Program-made: the position numbers and the translations under genes
The notes under the pieces: model-generated
What the model was told of the DNA's origin: nothing
What the model saw: only the letters and a program-made list of their open reading frames with translations
Database searches by the model: none
Assembly (NCBI RefSeq): GCF_040564635.1
Contig: NZ_CP159837.1
Span: forward strand, 4,389,001 to 4,453,000
Reading direction: 5' to 3'
DNA length: 64,000 bases
Source of the DNA: Planktothricoides raciborskii GIHE-MW2
GTDB taxonomy: Bacteria; Cyanobacteriota; Cyanobacteriia; Cyanobacteriales; Laspinemataceae
Part shown: piece by piece, positions 28,206 to 37,436 of the stretch
Layout of the letters: each line of letters begins with the position of its first letter
How positions within the stretch are numbered: position 1 is the first letter of the stretch

Positions 28206-28231
28206 AAAACCCCCCTTCAAAAGGGGGGTTG
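28206..28231 (-). terminator. Intrinsic terminator of ftsH
   Basis: Read on the minus strand, AACCCCCCTT and AAGGGGGGTT form a 10-bp stem with a 3-nt loop followed by a T-run. It lies about 65 bp after the ftsH stop codon. Confidence 0.85.
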
Positions 28232-28295
28232 GGCGTATCGAGCAGTTATTTTGCTTTCTTGTTTAATAACCAATAACCAATTATGACTGGATCAA

Positions 28296-30143
28296 TTAGG
28301 CGATCGCCGCCATCTTGACATCACTTTCGATCAACAGTTCTTGCAACTCTTCCGCATCCACGGTTTCTTTTTCAATCAGCATCTTGGCCAATTGATCCAG
28401 AACCGAGCGATTACTCACCAGCACATCTTTAGCGCGACGGTAAGCTTGCTCAACTAAGTTGCGGACTTCATCATCAATGGCAGCGGCAGTTTCTTCCGAG
28501 AAATCCCGTTCCGCCATGATATCGCGACCTAGGAACACATTCCCTTGTTGACGACCCAAGGCCACCGGACCGAGGCGATCGCTCATACCAAAGCGAGTCA
28601 CCATTTGCCGAGCCACGCGAGCCACCTGTTGCAAATCGCTGGAAGCGCCTGTGGTCACTTCTTCATCACCAAAAACAACTTCTTCAGCAATGCGACCACC
28701 CAGGGCAACCGCCATCTGATTTTGCAGATAAGAGCGGCTATACAACCCAGAATCCATCCGTTCTTCGCTGGGAGTGAACCAGGTCAAACCACCGGCCCGA
28801 CCGCGAGGAATAATGCTAATTTTCTGCACCGGGTCATAATCAGGCATCAGGGCACCGACCAGAGCATGACCGGCTTCGTGATAAGCCACCAAAGCCTTCC
28901 GCTTTTCACTCATCACCCGGTCTTTCTTCTCAGGACCTGCGAGCACGCGGTCGATCGCATCATTCACTTCATCCATAGAAATTTCCGTGAGATTGCGCCG
29001 CGCTGCCAAAATTGCCGATTCATTCAACAGGTTAGACAAATCTGCACCAGTGAAACCCGGAGTCCGGCGAGCAATTTTCTCCAGATCCACATCCTTGGAC
29101 AAACTCTTGCCTCGGGCGTGAACTTTGAGCACTTCCAGACGACCTGTATAGTCGGGGCGATCGACCACCACCTGGCGGTCAAAACGACCGGGACGCATCA
29201 ACGCCGCATCCAACACATCCGGGCGGTTCGTCGCCGCAATAATAATAATCCCCGTATTGCCTTCAAACCCGTCCATCTCAGTGAGCAACTGGTTTAAAGT
29301 TTGTTCGCGTTCATCATTGCCGCCACCTAAACCAGCACCGCGCTGACGACCCACGGCATCAATTTCATCAATAAATACAATACAAGGGGCACTGGACTTG
29401 GCTTGTTCAAATAAGTCCCGGACGCGAGAAGCGCCAACCCCGACAAACATTTCCACGAACTCAGAACCGGAAATACTGAAGAAAGGCACTCCGGCTTCTC
29501 CCGCAACGGCTTTCGCCAAAAGGGTTTTACCCGTTCCCGGCGGGCCTACGAGTAGAACCCCTTTAGGAATTTTGGCTCCCACAGCGGTGAAGCGATCGGC
29601 ATTCTTCAAGAAATCCACCACTTCATTCAGTTCCAGCTTGGCTTGTTCAATCCCCGCAACATCGCTAAATGTTACCTGAGTTTGGGGTTCCATTTGTACT
29701 CTGGCTTTGGATTTGCCAAAGTTCATCGCTTGAGAACCAGGACCTGCTTGAGCTCGACGCAGCAAGAAAAATAAACCCACCAAAAGAATAATGGGGAAAA
29801 ATAGGCTACTGAGAGCTTTTACCCAGAAGCCATCATCACTCTGAGGTAATACTTCAATATTGACCTTATTGTTGGTTAAGGTATCAATCAGTGCCGGATC
29901 GTTGGGCAGGTTCACCAGGACTTTGCTGCCATCTTTAGCAGTCACCAGGGCTTTGGTGCGATCGGTGCTAATGCTCACATTCGCCACACCTTGATTTTCC
30001 ACTTCCTGGATGAACTTGCTATATCGCCAAGTCTCCCTATTTTGCTGGGGCTGATCCAAAAAGGCCGTTGCCAAAGCAATGACAACGATCGCCAGCAGGG
30101 CATACAGTCCGGCATTTCTCCACTTTTTGTTATTCACCGGCAT
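28296..30143 (-). CDS. ftsH: ATP-dependent zinc metalloprotease FtsH (FtsH3-like)
   Basis: This 615-residue membrane-anchored AAA protease degrades damaged membrane proteins. Two membrane helices (about 12-30 and 112-129) flank a lumenal or periplasmic domain. The AAA module has Walker A GPPGTGKT at 200-207, Walker [12 protein letters not shown] at about 255-265 and the second region of homology [19 protein letters not shown]. The zinc site HEAGH is at 422-426. Sequence and length are closest, from memory, to Synechocystis FtsH3, the essential partner of FtsH1 and FtsH2. The start is set by GAGGAGGA directly ahead of the ATG, with unusually short spacing. It is transcribed alone. Confidence 0.96.
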   Translation of the reverse strand: MPVNNKKWRNAGLYALLAIVVIALATAFLDQPQQNRETWRYSKFIQEVENQGVANVSISTDRTKALVTAKDGSKVLVNLPNDPALIDTLTNNKVNIEVLPQSDDGFWVKALSSLFFPIILLVGLFFLLRRAQAGPGSQAMNFGKSKARVQMEPQTQVTFSDVAGIEQAKLELNEVVDFLKNADRFTAVGAKIPKGVLLVGPPGTGKTLLAKAVAGEAGVPFFSISGSEFVEMFVGVGASRVRDLFEQAKSSAPCIVFIDEIDAVGRQRGAGLGGGNDEREQTLNQLLTEMDGFEGNTGIIIIAATNRPDVLDAALMRPGRFDRQVVVDRPDYTGRLEVLKVHARGKSLSKDVDLEKIARRTPGFTGADLSNLLNESAILAARRNLTEISMDEVNDAIDRVLAGPEKKDRVMSEKRKALVAYHEAGHALVGALMPDYDPVQKISIIPRGRAGGLTWFTPSEERMDSGLYSRSYLQNQMAVALGGRIAEEVVFGDEEVTTGASSDLQQVARVARQMVTRFGMSDRLGPVALGRQQGNVFLGRDIMAERDFSEETAAAIDDEVRNLVEQAYRRAKDVLVSNRSVLDQLAKMLIEKETVDAEELQELLIESDVKMAAIA

Positions 30144-31114
30144 TCCTCCTCAGATAACCGATATGGGGCGCTTTTAGACATTTTCATTTTATGTGTAAAC
30201 TTATGTTAACCTATTCTGAGAATTTCGGCGAGCTATTGTCAATCGATTTTCGCCAAATACCGTCAGATAATTGCCCTGAAATTCTCTGCTGGCTTTACTT
30301 ATAGCCAATTTTAATAAATTTTGTCAATCCAGATGGGAACTTAAGATCCCCGGTTTACAAATTAAAGTGCTTGCTATCAGATATCTAATATTTGATATTT
30401 ATTAATGGAAAGGCGGGGAAAGGCAGGAAGACAGAAAAATGCCGCTGCTTCCACCGATGCGCGATCGCCCCCTCCTGGGTTCAGTTGAGGAAAATCTCCG
30501 ATGAAAGTATCAGGATCGGTCAATTACAGCGCTTGGCGATGTACCCCATAGCAGAGGAAAGTGCTGTATTGCTTTAGAGAAAACCAGTTGAATCAGAAAT
30601 AGTCGAAAAATTTCAGGTTACTAAAAATTTAAAATATTGATTTTTTTGACATATTCAATATTTATTTATCGTTATAATTACCATATTATTGTTATAATAT
30701 AGACAGGTTGGCGATCCAGTAAAGGCGATCGACCATCAATTAGCCTTGGTTTATTTATTGTTTAATCGGGTTTGTCGCCGAAATAAATATCTGCTATCAG
30801 CCTATATTGTATATAAAAAAAGCAGATTTTATCGATTTTTAAAGAACAATTTAACTAAAAGTAGTATAATTAAACCATAAAAGATTAAAAACCAAAAATT
30901 GTAAATTAATTTATGGCAAATCATGCATTCAATTGACTTTAGACTTAAAATATTGAATAGCTGAACAATTTAGCAATGCGGTCAACTCGTGACCCGCTGC
31001 GGTAACGGATGCTCAACTCCGCAAATACAGTCAGTCAAATCGATTGACGGAAATCAACCATACTTCTCCATCATCATCCTTTGGCAGATGTCAAATACTC
31101 TATGGGTTAGTTCG
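30144..31114. promoter_or_regulatory. Long AT-rich divergent region, no gene seen
   Basis: These 971 bases separate leftward ftsH from the rightward metalloprotease gene and must hold both promoters. The left 200 bases are the likely ftsH leader. The part from 30600 to 30960 is very AT-rich with TTATAAT-like words (for example near 30673 and 30694). A 61-codon frame at 30392 has no recognisable content. The metalloprotease frame extends upstream to 30989, but that part does not resemble a signal peptide. Confidence 0.5.
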
Positions 31115-34024
31115 ATGAAAAGATTATCACTCAGTCTGTTGGGTTTTTTTTGCATTTTTTTAGGCATTTCTCCAGGCATAGCGGGGAATTTAGTTTTTAA
31201 ACAAAAAGATGATTCAGGATTTATTAATAAAAAAACTAACTTAAATATTGCCCGAATTAAGTCTGGGGAGCCATTGTCTGTGGCTCAAGCTTCGCCACCC
31301 GCTGCACCCAATAGAGATGAGGCAAATAAAGAAGAATCCGAGGAGTTAGAACCCTTTGATGACGCGATCAAAAATTTTGAGAAGCTAGAAGGATTATTCA
31401 CCCTGTACCGGAAGCCAAACGAAAATACGGTGTATCTGGAAATTAAACCAGAGCAACTCAATCGCAATTTCTTTATGGTGGCCACTCTCTCTGGAGGGAT
31501 TGGCGCTTGGGGAATGTATCAGGGAATGCCGATTCAGGATTTTGTGTTTCAGTTGCGTCAGGTGCAGAAAACTCGTGTGGATTTGGTGGTGCCAAACACC
31601 CGTTTCCGCACTGAACCGGGGGATCCCCAAGGGCGATCGCTCCCTCGCGCTTTCAGTGACTCAGCCATCTACCCGCTGACAGTCAAAAGTATTCACCCGG
31701 AAAGAAAAACATTGCTGGTTGATATCAGTGAAATGCTGATGACTGACTTTGCCGGACTCGCATCAGCGTTTCCTTGGTTAATCGGTGAATCATATAGCTT
31801 AAATTCAGGGACTTCTTATCTGGAAAACCTGAAAGCATTTCCGTTAAATCTTGAGATTGATTGGGTTTATGGTTTATCGGGAACTGGAATGTCCTGGTTT
31901 TCTCCAGAGACCCTGGCAGATCCTCGCGGGTTTTCCCTTACCGTGCGCTATAGTTTATCGGAACTACCGACTAACAATGGTTATCGCCCCCGTTTAGCTG
32001 ACGAGCGTGTAGGTCATTTCTTGACTGCGTACCAAGACTTATCTCGTCAAGACCCCTCAGAGACTTTTGTGCGCTATCTCAACCGCTGGCATTTAGAAAA
32101 ACAAGACCCGAATGCCCCTTTATCCCCACCTAAAGAACCGATTGTTTTTTGGATTGAAAATAATGTGCCTTTGGAATATCGAGATGCTATTCGCGAAGGG
32201 GTATTAATGTGGAATCCGGCGTTTCAAAAAGCTGGCTTTATTAATGCGATCGAAGTGCGACAAATGCCCGATGATGCTACTTGGGATCCGGCGGATGTCC
32301 GCTACAACACTATTCGCTGGTTTAATTCTCTTGATGGGGGGTTTGCATTGGGCCCACTTCGGGCTCATCCCTTGACCGGACAAATTTTGGATGCGGATGT
32401 GCTGATTAGCGCCAATATGATTAATTTCATGCAGCGAGAATATCGGACTATCGTCCAAAATTCTTATGGAGAAGTCTCTGGGATTTCTTCTCTGCTGGCT
32501 AACTCTTTGGTGTGTAATCCCGCTGTGAGATTGCCAGATTTTCAACAGGACACATTTTTACAAAATTTGCTGGGTGCCACCCATCCGTTGCGAAATCAAC
32601 TGCAAGCATCATCCCAATTAATCCGACAGGATGAGTTATGCTTTGGGATTGGATCCGCCCGAAAAGCGGCTTTTGGTGCGTTGTCTTTGTCCTTACGGCA
32701 GAACTTCGGGTTGAATGACAAAGAAATGCAAATCTATATTCATCAGTTTTTACGCCACTTGGTTGCCCACGAAGTCGGGCATACCCTGGGTTTGCGTCAT
32801 AATTTTAGCGGCAGTAATCTGCGGATGCCAGAAGAGTTAAATAATCTTGATATTACTCGAAATCAAGGGTTAGTCAGTTCCGTGATGGATTATCTTCCGG
32901 TGAACTTGGCACCTCCCGGACAAGTCCAGGGCGATTATTATCCGACGCAGATTGGTGTTTACGATGAATGGGCGATCGCCTATGCTTATAAACCGATTCC
33001 AGCCATGACCCCTGAAGGAGAAATCCCGGAGTTGAAAAAAATTGCCCAACGAGCCCCAGAAATAGAACTGGCTTATGCCACTGATGAAGATGCCTGGGGG
33101 ATGCTCGATCCGAAAGCGAAACCTTGGGATTTGAGTGCCAATCCCTTGGCCTATTCCCAAATACAATTAAACAATGCTCGTGAGGCTTGGAGAAATCTCG
33201 ATACAAGTTATCTGTTGCCCCAGGAAGGTTATGCAGATTTGCGCGATGCTTTTAACCTGATTTTTGGCTACTATATGGGCTATGCCATGAGTGCCACAAC
33301 CTATATTGGTGGACAAAGATTTTATCGCGATCGCCCAACCGATCCCGGTGCGCGTTTACCGTTTGAAATCGTGCCGGTAGAAGAACAACGACAAGCTTTA
33401 GGTTTACTGCAAGAGTACATTTTTGCTGAGAATGCGTTTGATTTTCCCCCAGAATTAATTAATAAGTTAGCCCCTTCTCGGTGGTTCCATTGGGGGAGTG
33501 ATTTGCCAATTTTTCGCTTAGATTATCCGATTTATAATCAGATTTCCTTTGTGCAAGGAATTATATTAAGCGATCTGTTGTCCTCGGAACGATTGGAACG
33601 GTTGCGCGATGCGGAACTAACTTATGGCTCGGCGGCTTTGACTATGCCAGAATTGTTTAATACTTTACATCAGGGCATTTGGTCAGAGATTATTCAACGA
33701 GATGGGAAGTCTTTGGAGATATCCACGATTCGTCGAGGGTTACAACGGCAGCATTTAAATATTTTAGTTAATATGGTGTTGCGGAATCCTGAAAGTTTGC
33801 GAAATGCTACCAATGTTTTGGATTTTATTGTAGCCTTCCAAACGTTAAATGCCCCAGAAGATGCTAGAGTTTTGGCTCGTTATCAACTGCGTGAGTTGGG
33901 TCAGCAGATTTCCCGGACTTTAAAGCGTCATCATAAGCAGATGGATACGGCGACTAAGGCACATTTGGAAGATGTGAGCGATCGCATTCTCAAAGCTTTA
34001 GAAGCCCCATTACCGGCGAAATAA
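31115..34024 (+). CDS. Large secreted zinc-dependent metalloprotease (DUF5117/DUF4953-like)
   Basis: About 969 residues from the ATG at 31115, chosen because it begins a clear signal peptide (MKRLSLSLLGFFCIFLGISP, cleavage near GIAG); the open frame reaches back to 30989 without a better start. The catalytic metzincin-type motif HEVGHTLGLRHNFSGS lies at about residues 552-567, and SSVMDYLP shortly after gives the Met-turn. An N-terminal domain of about 350 residues (LEGLFTLYRKPNENTVYLEI onward) matches the DUF5117 type, and the C-terminal part the DUF4953 type. It is probably exported to the periplasm or outside. Substrate is unknown. No partner gene is adjacent. Confidence 0.88.
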   Translation: MKRLSLSLLGFFCIFLGISPGIAGNLVFKQKDDSGFINKKTNLNIARIKSGEPLSVAQASPPAAPNRDEANKEESEELEPFDDAIKNFEKLEGLFTLYRKPNENTVYLEIKPEQLNRNFFMVATLSGGIGAWGMYQGMPIQDFVFQLRQVQKTRVDLVVPNTRFRTEPGDPQGRSLPRAFSDSAIYPLTVKSIHPERKTLLVDISEMLMTDFAGLASAFPWLIGESYSLNSGTSYLENLKAFPLNLEIDWVYGLSGTGMSWFSPETLADPRGFSLTVRYSLSELPTNNGYRPRLADERVGHFLTAYQDLSRQDPSETFVRYLNRWHLEKQDPNAPLSPPKEPIVFWIENNVPLEYRDAIREGVLMWNPAFQKAGFINAIEVRQMPDDATWDPADVRYNTIRWFNSLDGGFALGPLRAHPLTGQILDADVLISANMINFMQREYRTIVQNSYGEVSGISSLLANSLVCNPAVRLPDFQQDTFLQNLLGATHPLRNQLQASSQLIRQDELCFGIGSARKAAFGALSLSLRQNFGLNDKEMQIYIHQFLRHLVAHEVGHTLGLRHNFSGSNLRMPEELNNLDITRNQGLVSSVMDYLPVNLAPPGQVQGDYYPTQIGVYDEWAIAYAYKPIPAMTPEGEIPELKKIAQRAPEIELAYATDEDAWGMLDPKAKPWDLSANPLAYSQIQLNNAREAWRNLDTSYLLPQEGYADLRDAFNLIFGYYMGYAMSATTYIGGQRFYRDRPTDPGARLPFEIVPVEEQRQALGLLQEYIFAENAFDFPPELINKLAPSRWFHWGSDLPIFRLDYPIYNQISFVQGIILSDLLSSERLERLRDAELTYGSAALTMPELFNTLHQGIWSEIIQRDGKSLEISTIRRGLQRQHLNILVNMVLRNPESLRNATNVLDFIVAFQTLNAPEDARVLARYQLRELGQQISRTLKRHHKQMDTATKAHLEDVSDRILKALEAPLPAK

Positions 34025-34070
34025 TACCGTTTCCACTCGAAAATGCAATATTATGGGCGCGGGGCGACCA
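34025..34070. repeat. Dispersed AATACCGTTTC...GGNCGCGG repeat, copy 1
   Basis: The sequence after the metalloprotease stop (ATACCGTTTCCACTCGAAAATGC and on to GGGCGCGG) recurs at about 35299-35345 with moderate changes. Two related copies within 1.3 kb suggest a small dispersed intergenic repeat that flanks the HNH pair. Confidence 0.5.
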
Positions 34071-34284
34071 CTTAGGGGAGCCCCTACAACTGCCCAAATT
34101 AATCTCGTAATTGTCGCAATAATTAAATCACCCTTTTTTAAGGGTGTTGGGGGGATCTTCTACGGTATGAAAGCCAGAATTGTCTATTCTTGAAATTGGT
34201 AGGACTTACGCAACGACTATATATATGAGGTATTGATGTGTCACCCCCTCGGAACAACACCCTACCGATAGCTACCGCTGACTC

Positions 34285-34710
34285 TTAATTAGATGGAGGA
34301 GCCAAAATTCCAGCCTCTATTAAAAGCTGACGTTCTTGCACTTTTTCAGGACGATTTAATTGCAATAATCTAACTTTAACACGACCTTTAGCAGTCAAGG
34401 GATTAATTTTAGCATCTTTGAGGTAAAAATGCTCAGGCCAAGAATCTTGACGAGGATGGTAAAGTGGGACAATCTCCCCGGTTTCGGGATCGATAGATGT
34501 GAGATCGCTTCCTTTATATTTATTGCATAAGGTACATGAAAGAGCTAAGTTTTCGGCTTGGGTTAAACCACCATGTTTTTTGGCAATAATATAATCGACT
34601 TCGTGAGAAGCAAAGGTGGCAATTTCTGGCATCAAGCAATACTCGCAGCAATTTTTTGCCCGATCGCGAACTTGTTTAATAGTCGCCACGGGAATGTAAG
34701 TTTTACTCAT
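34285..34710 (-). CDS. HNH endonuclease domain protein
   Basis: This 141-residue protein carries an HNH nuclease core: C22-x2-C25, HE at 36-37 starting the first strand (SHEVDYIIAKKHGG), His46, Asn54 and a second Cys pair C59-x2-C62 before N63, so both the ββα-metal site and a structural zinc are complete. A 75-residue C-terminal extension ends in LLIEAGILAPPSN. Many cyanobacteria have stand-alone genes of this type. It starts 16 bp after the 117-aa gene, so the two are probably cotranscribed. It may be a mobile or toxin-like nuclease; no evidence decides. Confidence 0.88.
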   Translation of the reverse strand: MSKTYIPVATIKQVRDRAKNCCEYCLMPEIATFASHEVDYIIAKKHGGLTQAENLALSCTLCNKYKGSDLTSIDPETGEIVPLYHPRQDSWPEHFYLKDAKINPLTAKGRVKVRLLQLNRPEKVQERQLLIEAGILAPPSN

Positions 34711-34725
34711 TAATCTTTTACCTTC

Positions 34726-35079
34726 TTAAGCTTTATCCTTAAGCTTCAAAAACGCTCTCGCTTTTGCCATCCGGACAATATGCTCTAGGTATTGATAGTT
34801 TTGCCAAAGCTGTTCTTCATTAGCCGTTAAACCCATTGTATGATTTTTATCCAAAAGGTTAGATATTTTATCTTGGAAAGCTTTTGATGGACGCAAGGCA
34901 ATCACCGCTTCGGGGGTGGGCAGACTGGCCAAAAATTCTAAGATTTCAGTTAAACCAGAAAATTCATTGGGATTGGCATTAAGTTCTCGTAACCCCAACT
35001 CTAAAACTTGTGGGATTTTATCTCTGAAAGGTTGTAATTGAGTTACCATCTCATCCGGCAAATCGAAGGTAATTTGCAT
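34726..35079 (-). CDS. Hypothetical protein upstream of the HNH nuclease
   Basis: This 117-residue acidic protein starts MQITFDLPDEMVTQLQPF, a pattern reminiscent of small antitoxin-like cyanobacterial proteins, with LPTPEAVIALRPSKAFQ in the middle and a basic helix IVRMAKARAFLKLKDK at the end. I do not recognise a named family. Its tight spacing (16 bp) to the HNH gene suggests the pair acts together, for example as a regulator or antidote of the nuclease; this is a guess from context. Confidence 0.7.
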   Translation of the reverse strand: MQITFDLPDEMVTQLQPFRDKIPQVLELGLRELNANPNEFSGLTEILEFLASLPTPEAVIALRPSKAFQDKISNLLDKNHTMGLTANEEQLWQNYQYLEHIVRMAKARAFLKLKDKA

Positions 35080-35519
35080 AACAATTGTAAAAATATATTG
35101 GGTATTGGGTGTTGCTTGTTTGGCGATTAATTATTCAATTACCATTTTACACTATTTTACATTTCTGTAGGGTGCGTTTTTGGGGTCGATTAATTATTAA
35201 TCTGAATACTTTGCTAAATCACAGATTGGTAATATAACCGCAAGGTATCTAACATTTTACATTATTTTAGATACCGGGTAGGGTGTATGAGGCTCTCAAT
35301 TAATACCGTTTCTCATTAGAAATGCAATTCATAAGGTCGCGGCGGCTTGAGCCCAAAGCCTACTGGTAATTGTAGCAATATTTTTAAAAAATGGTATAAT
35401 CATTGCCGGTAGGTTGACGGACAGCATTTTTATGAGTTATAATAATTTATATTAATATTTTGATTGATAAAAATTCTGTCCCATCTCATTTCTTTGTCCA
35501 GAACCTCTAGAAACAATTT
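35080..35519. promoter_or_regulatory. Divergent region before the oxidoreductase gene
   Basis: The region contains the second copy of the AATACCGTTTC repeat (about 35299-35345), two GTAGGGTG words (35166, 35278) and an AT-rich stretch from 35380 to 35470. It should include promoters for the leftward HNH pair and the rightward oxidoreductase. No gene is seen. Confidence 0.5.
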
Positions 35520-36563
35520 ATGTCAGATAAACCAGATAAAAATAACCGACAATTTCGCCTAGCTGCCCATCCCGTAGGTCAAATTAAAGCAAGCGATTTT
35601 GCATACCGAGAAGAACCCGTTCCTACCCCAAAAGCTGGGGAAGTTTTAGTTAGAACGATTTATCTTTCTCTGGATCCGACTAACCGGATTTGGATGAGTG
35701 AGATGGATCAATATATGCCCCCGGTAAAAATTGGGGAAGTGATGCGAGGAATTAATCTGGGAGTGGTGGAAGCATCCGAGAATCCTCGTTTTCAACCGGG
35801 AGATTTGGTGTCAGGATTATTGGGGTGGCAAGATTATGCGATCGCGGAGGGAGAAACCGGGATTGTTTTAAATAAATTGCCTCAGCCTCTTTTATGTCCT
35901 CTTTCTGCTTATCTTGGGCCGTTGGGTTTAACAGGTTGGACTGCTTATTTTGGATTATTAGATGTGGGACAACCTAAAGCCGGAGAAACTGTGGTAGTTT
36001 CCGCAGCGGCTGGGGCTGTGGGCTCAATTGTAGGACAAATTGCTAAGATTAAAGGTTGTCGAGTTGTGGGCATTGCGGGTAGTGACGAAAAATGCCGCTG
36101 GATTACGGAAGAATTGGGCTTTAATGCGGCAATTAATTATCGAACTACTGCCAACTTGGTAGAGGCGATCGCCGCTGCTTGTCCCAACGGAATTGACCTC
36201 TATTTTGATAATGTTGGCGGTCAGATTTTGGATGCGGTTTTAACCCAAGTCAATTTGTTTGCGCGGATTTCTCTTTGTGGGTTAATCTCCATGTATAATG
36301 CCACAGAACCCGTTCCTGGCCCTTATAATTATGGTCAAATTCTAATGAAACGGGTGCGGGTACAAGGCTTTATTGTCACGGATTATGTGAATCGATTACC
36401 GGAAGCTATAAGCGCGATCGCTCAGTGGATGAAATCTGGACAAATTAAATATGCCGAAGATATTGTCGAGGGCTTAGAAAATGCTCCTAAAGCAGTATTG
36501 AAGCTATTTGATGGCAGCAATACCGGCAAATTGATTGTCAAAGTTTCACCAGAACCGAGATAA
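35520..36563 (+). CDS. NADP-dependent oxidoreductase, MDR family
   Basis: This 347-residue cytoplasmic enzyme belongs to the zinc-independent medium-chain dehydrogenase/reductases, of the CurA/YfmJ or leukotriene-B4 dehydrogenase type that reduces activated double bonds with NADPH. Visible features are the N-terminal GroES-like part (SLDPTNRIWMSEM), the GLTGWTAYFGLLDVG linker, the Rossmann motif AAAGAVGSIVGQIAKIKG and the DLYFDNVGGQILDAV segment. Length matches the family. It is transcribed alone. Confidence 0.92.
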   Translation: MSDKPDKNNRQFRLAAHPVGQIKASDFAYREEPVPTPKAGEVLVRTIYLSLDPTNRIWMSEMDQYMPPVKIGEVMRGINLGVVEASENPRFQPGDLVSGLLGWQDYAIAEGETGIVLNKLPQPLLCPLSAYLGPLGLTGWTAYFGLLDVGQPKAGETVVVSAAAGAVGSIVGQIAKIKGCRVVGIAGSDEKCRWITEELGFNAAINYRTTANLVEAIAAACPNGIDLYFDNVGGQILDAVLTQVNLFARISLCGLISMYNATEPVPGPYNYGQILMKRVRVQGFIVTDYVNRLPEAISAIAQWMKSGQIKYAEDIVEGLENAPKAVLKLFDGSNTGKLIVKVSPEPR

Positions 36564-36861
36564 AAAGCCGATCGCGGTCTTAAGGAAGGTTGGGGGGATC
36601 GGCGCCGGGATGGAAGTAATAGGTATATTTAAATTTACTGACATTCCATTTTCCGGCCTGGAAACGAGATAATGAGCGAATCGCCTAACACCTTCAGCGA
36701 TCGCCCAATAAGTAATATTTCCTGTTTTACCCATATTTCCCCCACACTCACCGGGAGCAAATGTAACAAGATATTGCAAATATTTTAAAAATCTTGAAAA
36801 ATCGTTTAAAACTGAAAGAAACCGATAATCTGCATTCTTAACCAAATCATCAAGGAAGACT

Positions 36862-37179
36862 ATGAATAACATCCAAAAATATCGCTTTGCCTGCACTCTG
36901 ACCTTTGGAGATATTTACGGACAAATCATCATTTGGTTAATCGTTATTTTCATCAGCTTGGCATCAACCCTGGCGTTGTGGAGTAGCACTCGCGAAATCT
37001 ATGCCCTAATGACCGTGGGTTTGATCCTAGTGCTGTCCATTCCTTTTCTGCTGTTTGCCTTTGTCACCACCCTGCTCAACCATATCGAACTGATCGAGGT
37101 AGACCCAGCCACGGAGAAAAAAGGCAGCATCAGCGCCAAGAAGCCCAGTGGCCAGAAACCGGCGCAAGCAGCGGGCTAA
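36862..37179 (+). CDS. Conserved small membrane protein
   Basis: This 105-residue protein has two hydrophobic helices (about residues 18-40 and 50-73) and a hydrophilic, Lys/Pro/Ala-rich C-terminal tail ending SGQKPAQAAG. I recall similar proteins only as cyanobacterial hypotheticals. It has its own intrinsic terminator at 37234-37266, which separates it from the downstream flavoprotein gene. The composition and isolated terminator support a real gene; the function is unknown. Confidence 0.72.
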   Translation: MNNIQKYRFACTLTFGDIYGQIIIWLIVIFISLASTLALWSSTREIYALMTVGLILVLSIPFLLFAFVTTLLNHIELIEVDPATEKKGSISAKKPSGQKPAQAAG

Positions 37180-37233
37180 AACCGTGATGGTTTTTCCCCA
37201 TCATGCGGGGAAATCTAGAATCTTTCTAAAGAA

Positions 37234-37266
37234 ATTCCCTACGAATTCGTGGGGAATCTTTTTTTA
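37234..37266 (+). terminator. Intrinsic terminator of the 105-aa gene
   Basis: A stem ATTCCC/GGGAAT extended by a self-complementary ACGAATTCGT is followed by a run of Ts. It lies 55 bp past the stop codon of the small membrane protein gene and before the succinate dehydrogenase gene. Confidence 0.85.
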
Positions 37267-37436
37267 GGTGACTATAGATATTGGGCGCACCATGATGGAT
37301 CGATAAATTTCTTGTTTTCAACCATAAATTATTCCCCGCCTCTAGACTGGCATTCCCAGGCAGAGGAAAACGCGAGGAGAGCGAGAGGAAACAACATCAT
37401 GTTTCGCCCCTATATCAGAAAATTAGAGGGAAAAAT

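Noticed and set aside
28545-29297. 250-codon plus-strand frame opposite ftsH
   Set aside because: It is antisense to the highly conserved AAA/protease region and is rich in His, Gln and Arg from complementing ftsH codons; no family features.
30392-30577. 61-codon frame in the ftsH upstream region
   Set aside because: No ribosome site, no homology that I recognise, and composition resembles non-coding DNA.
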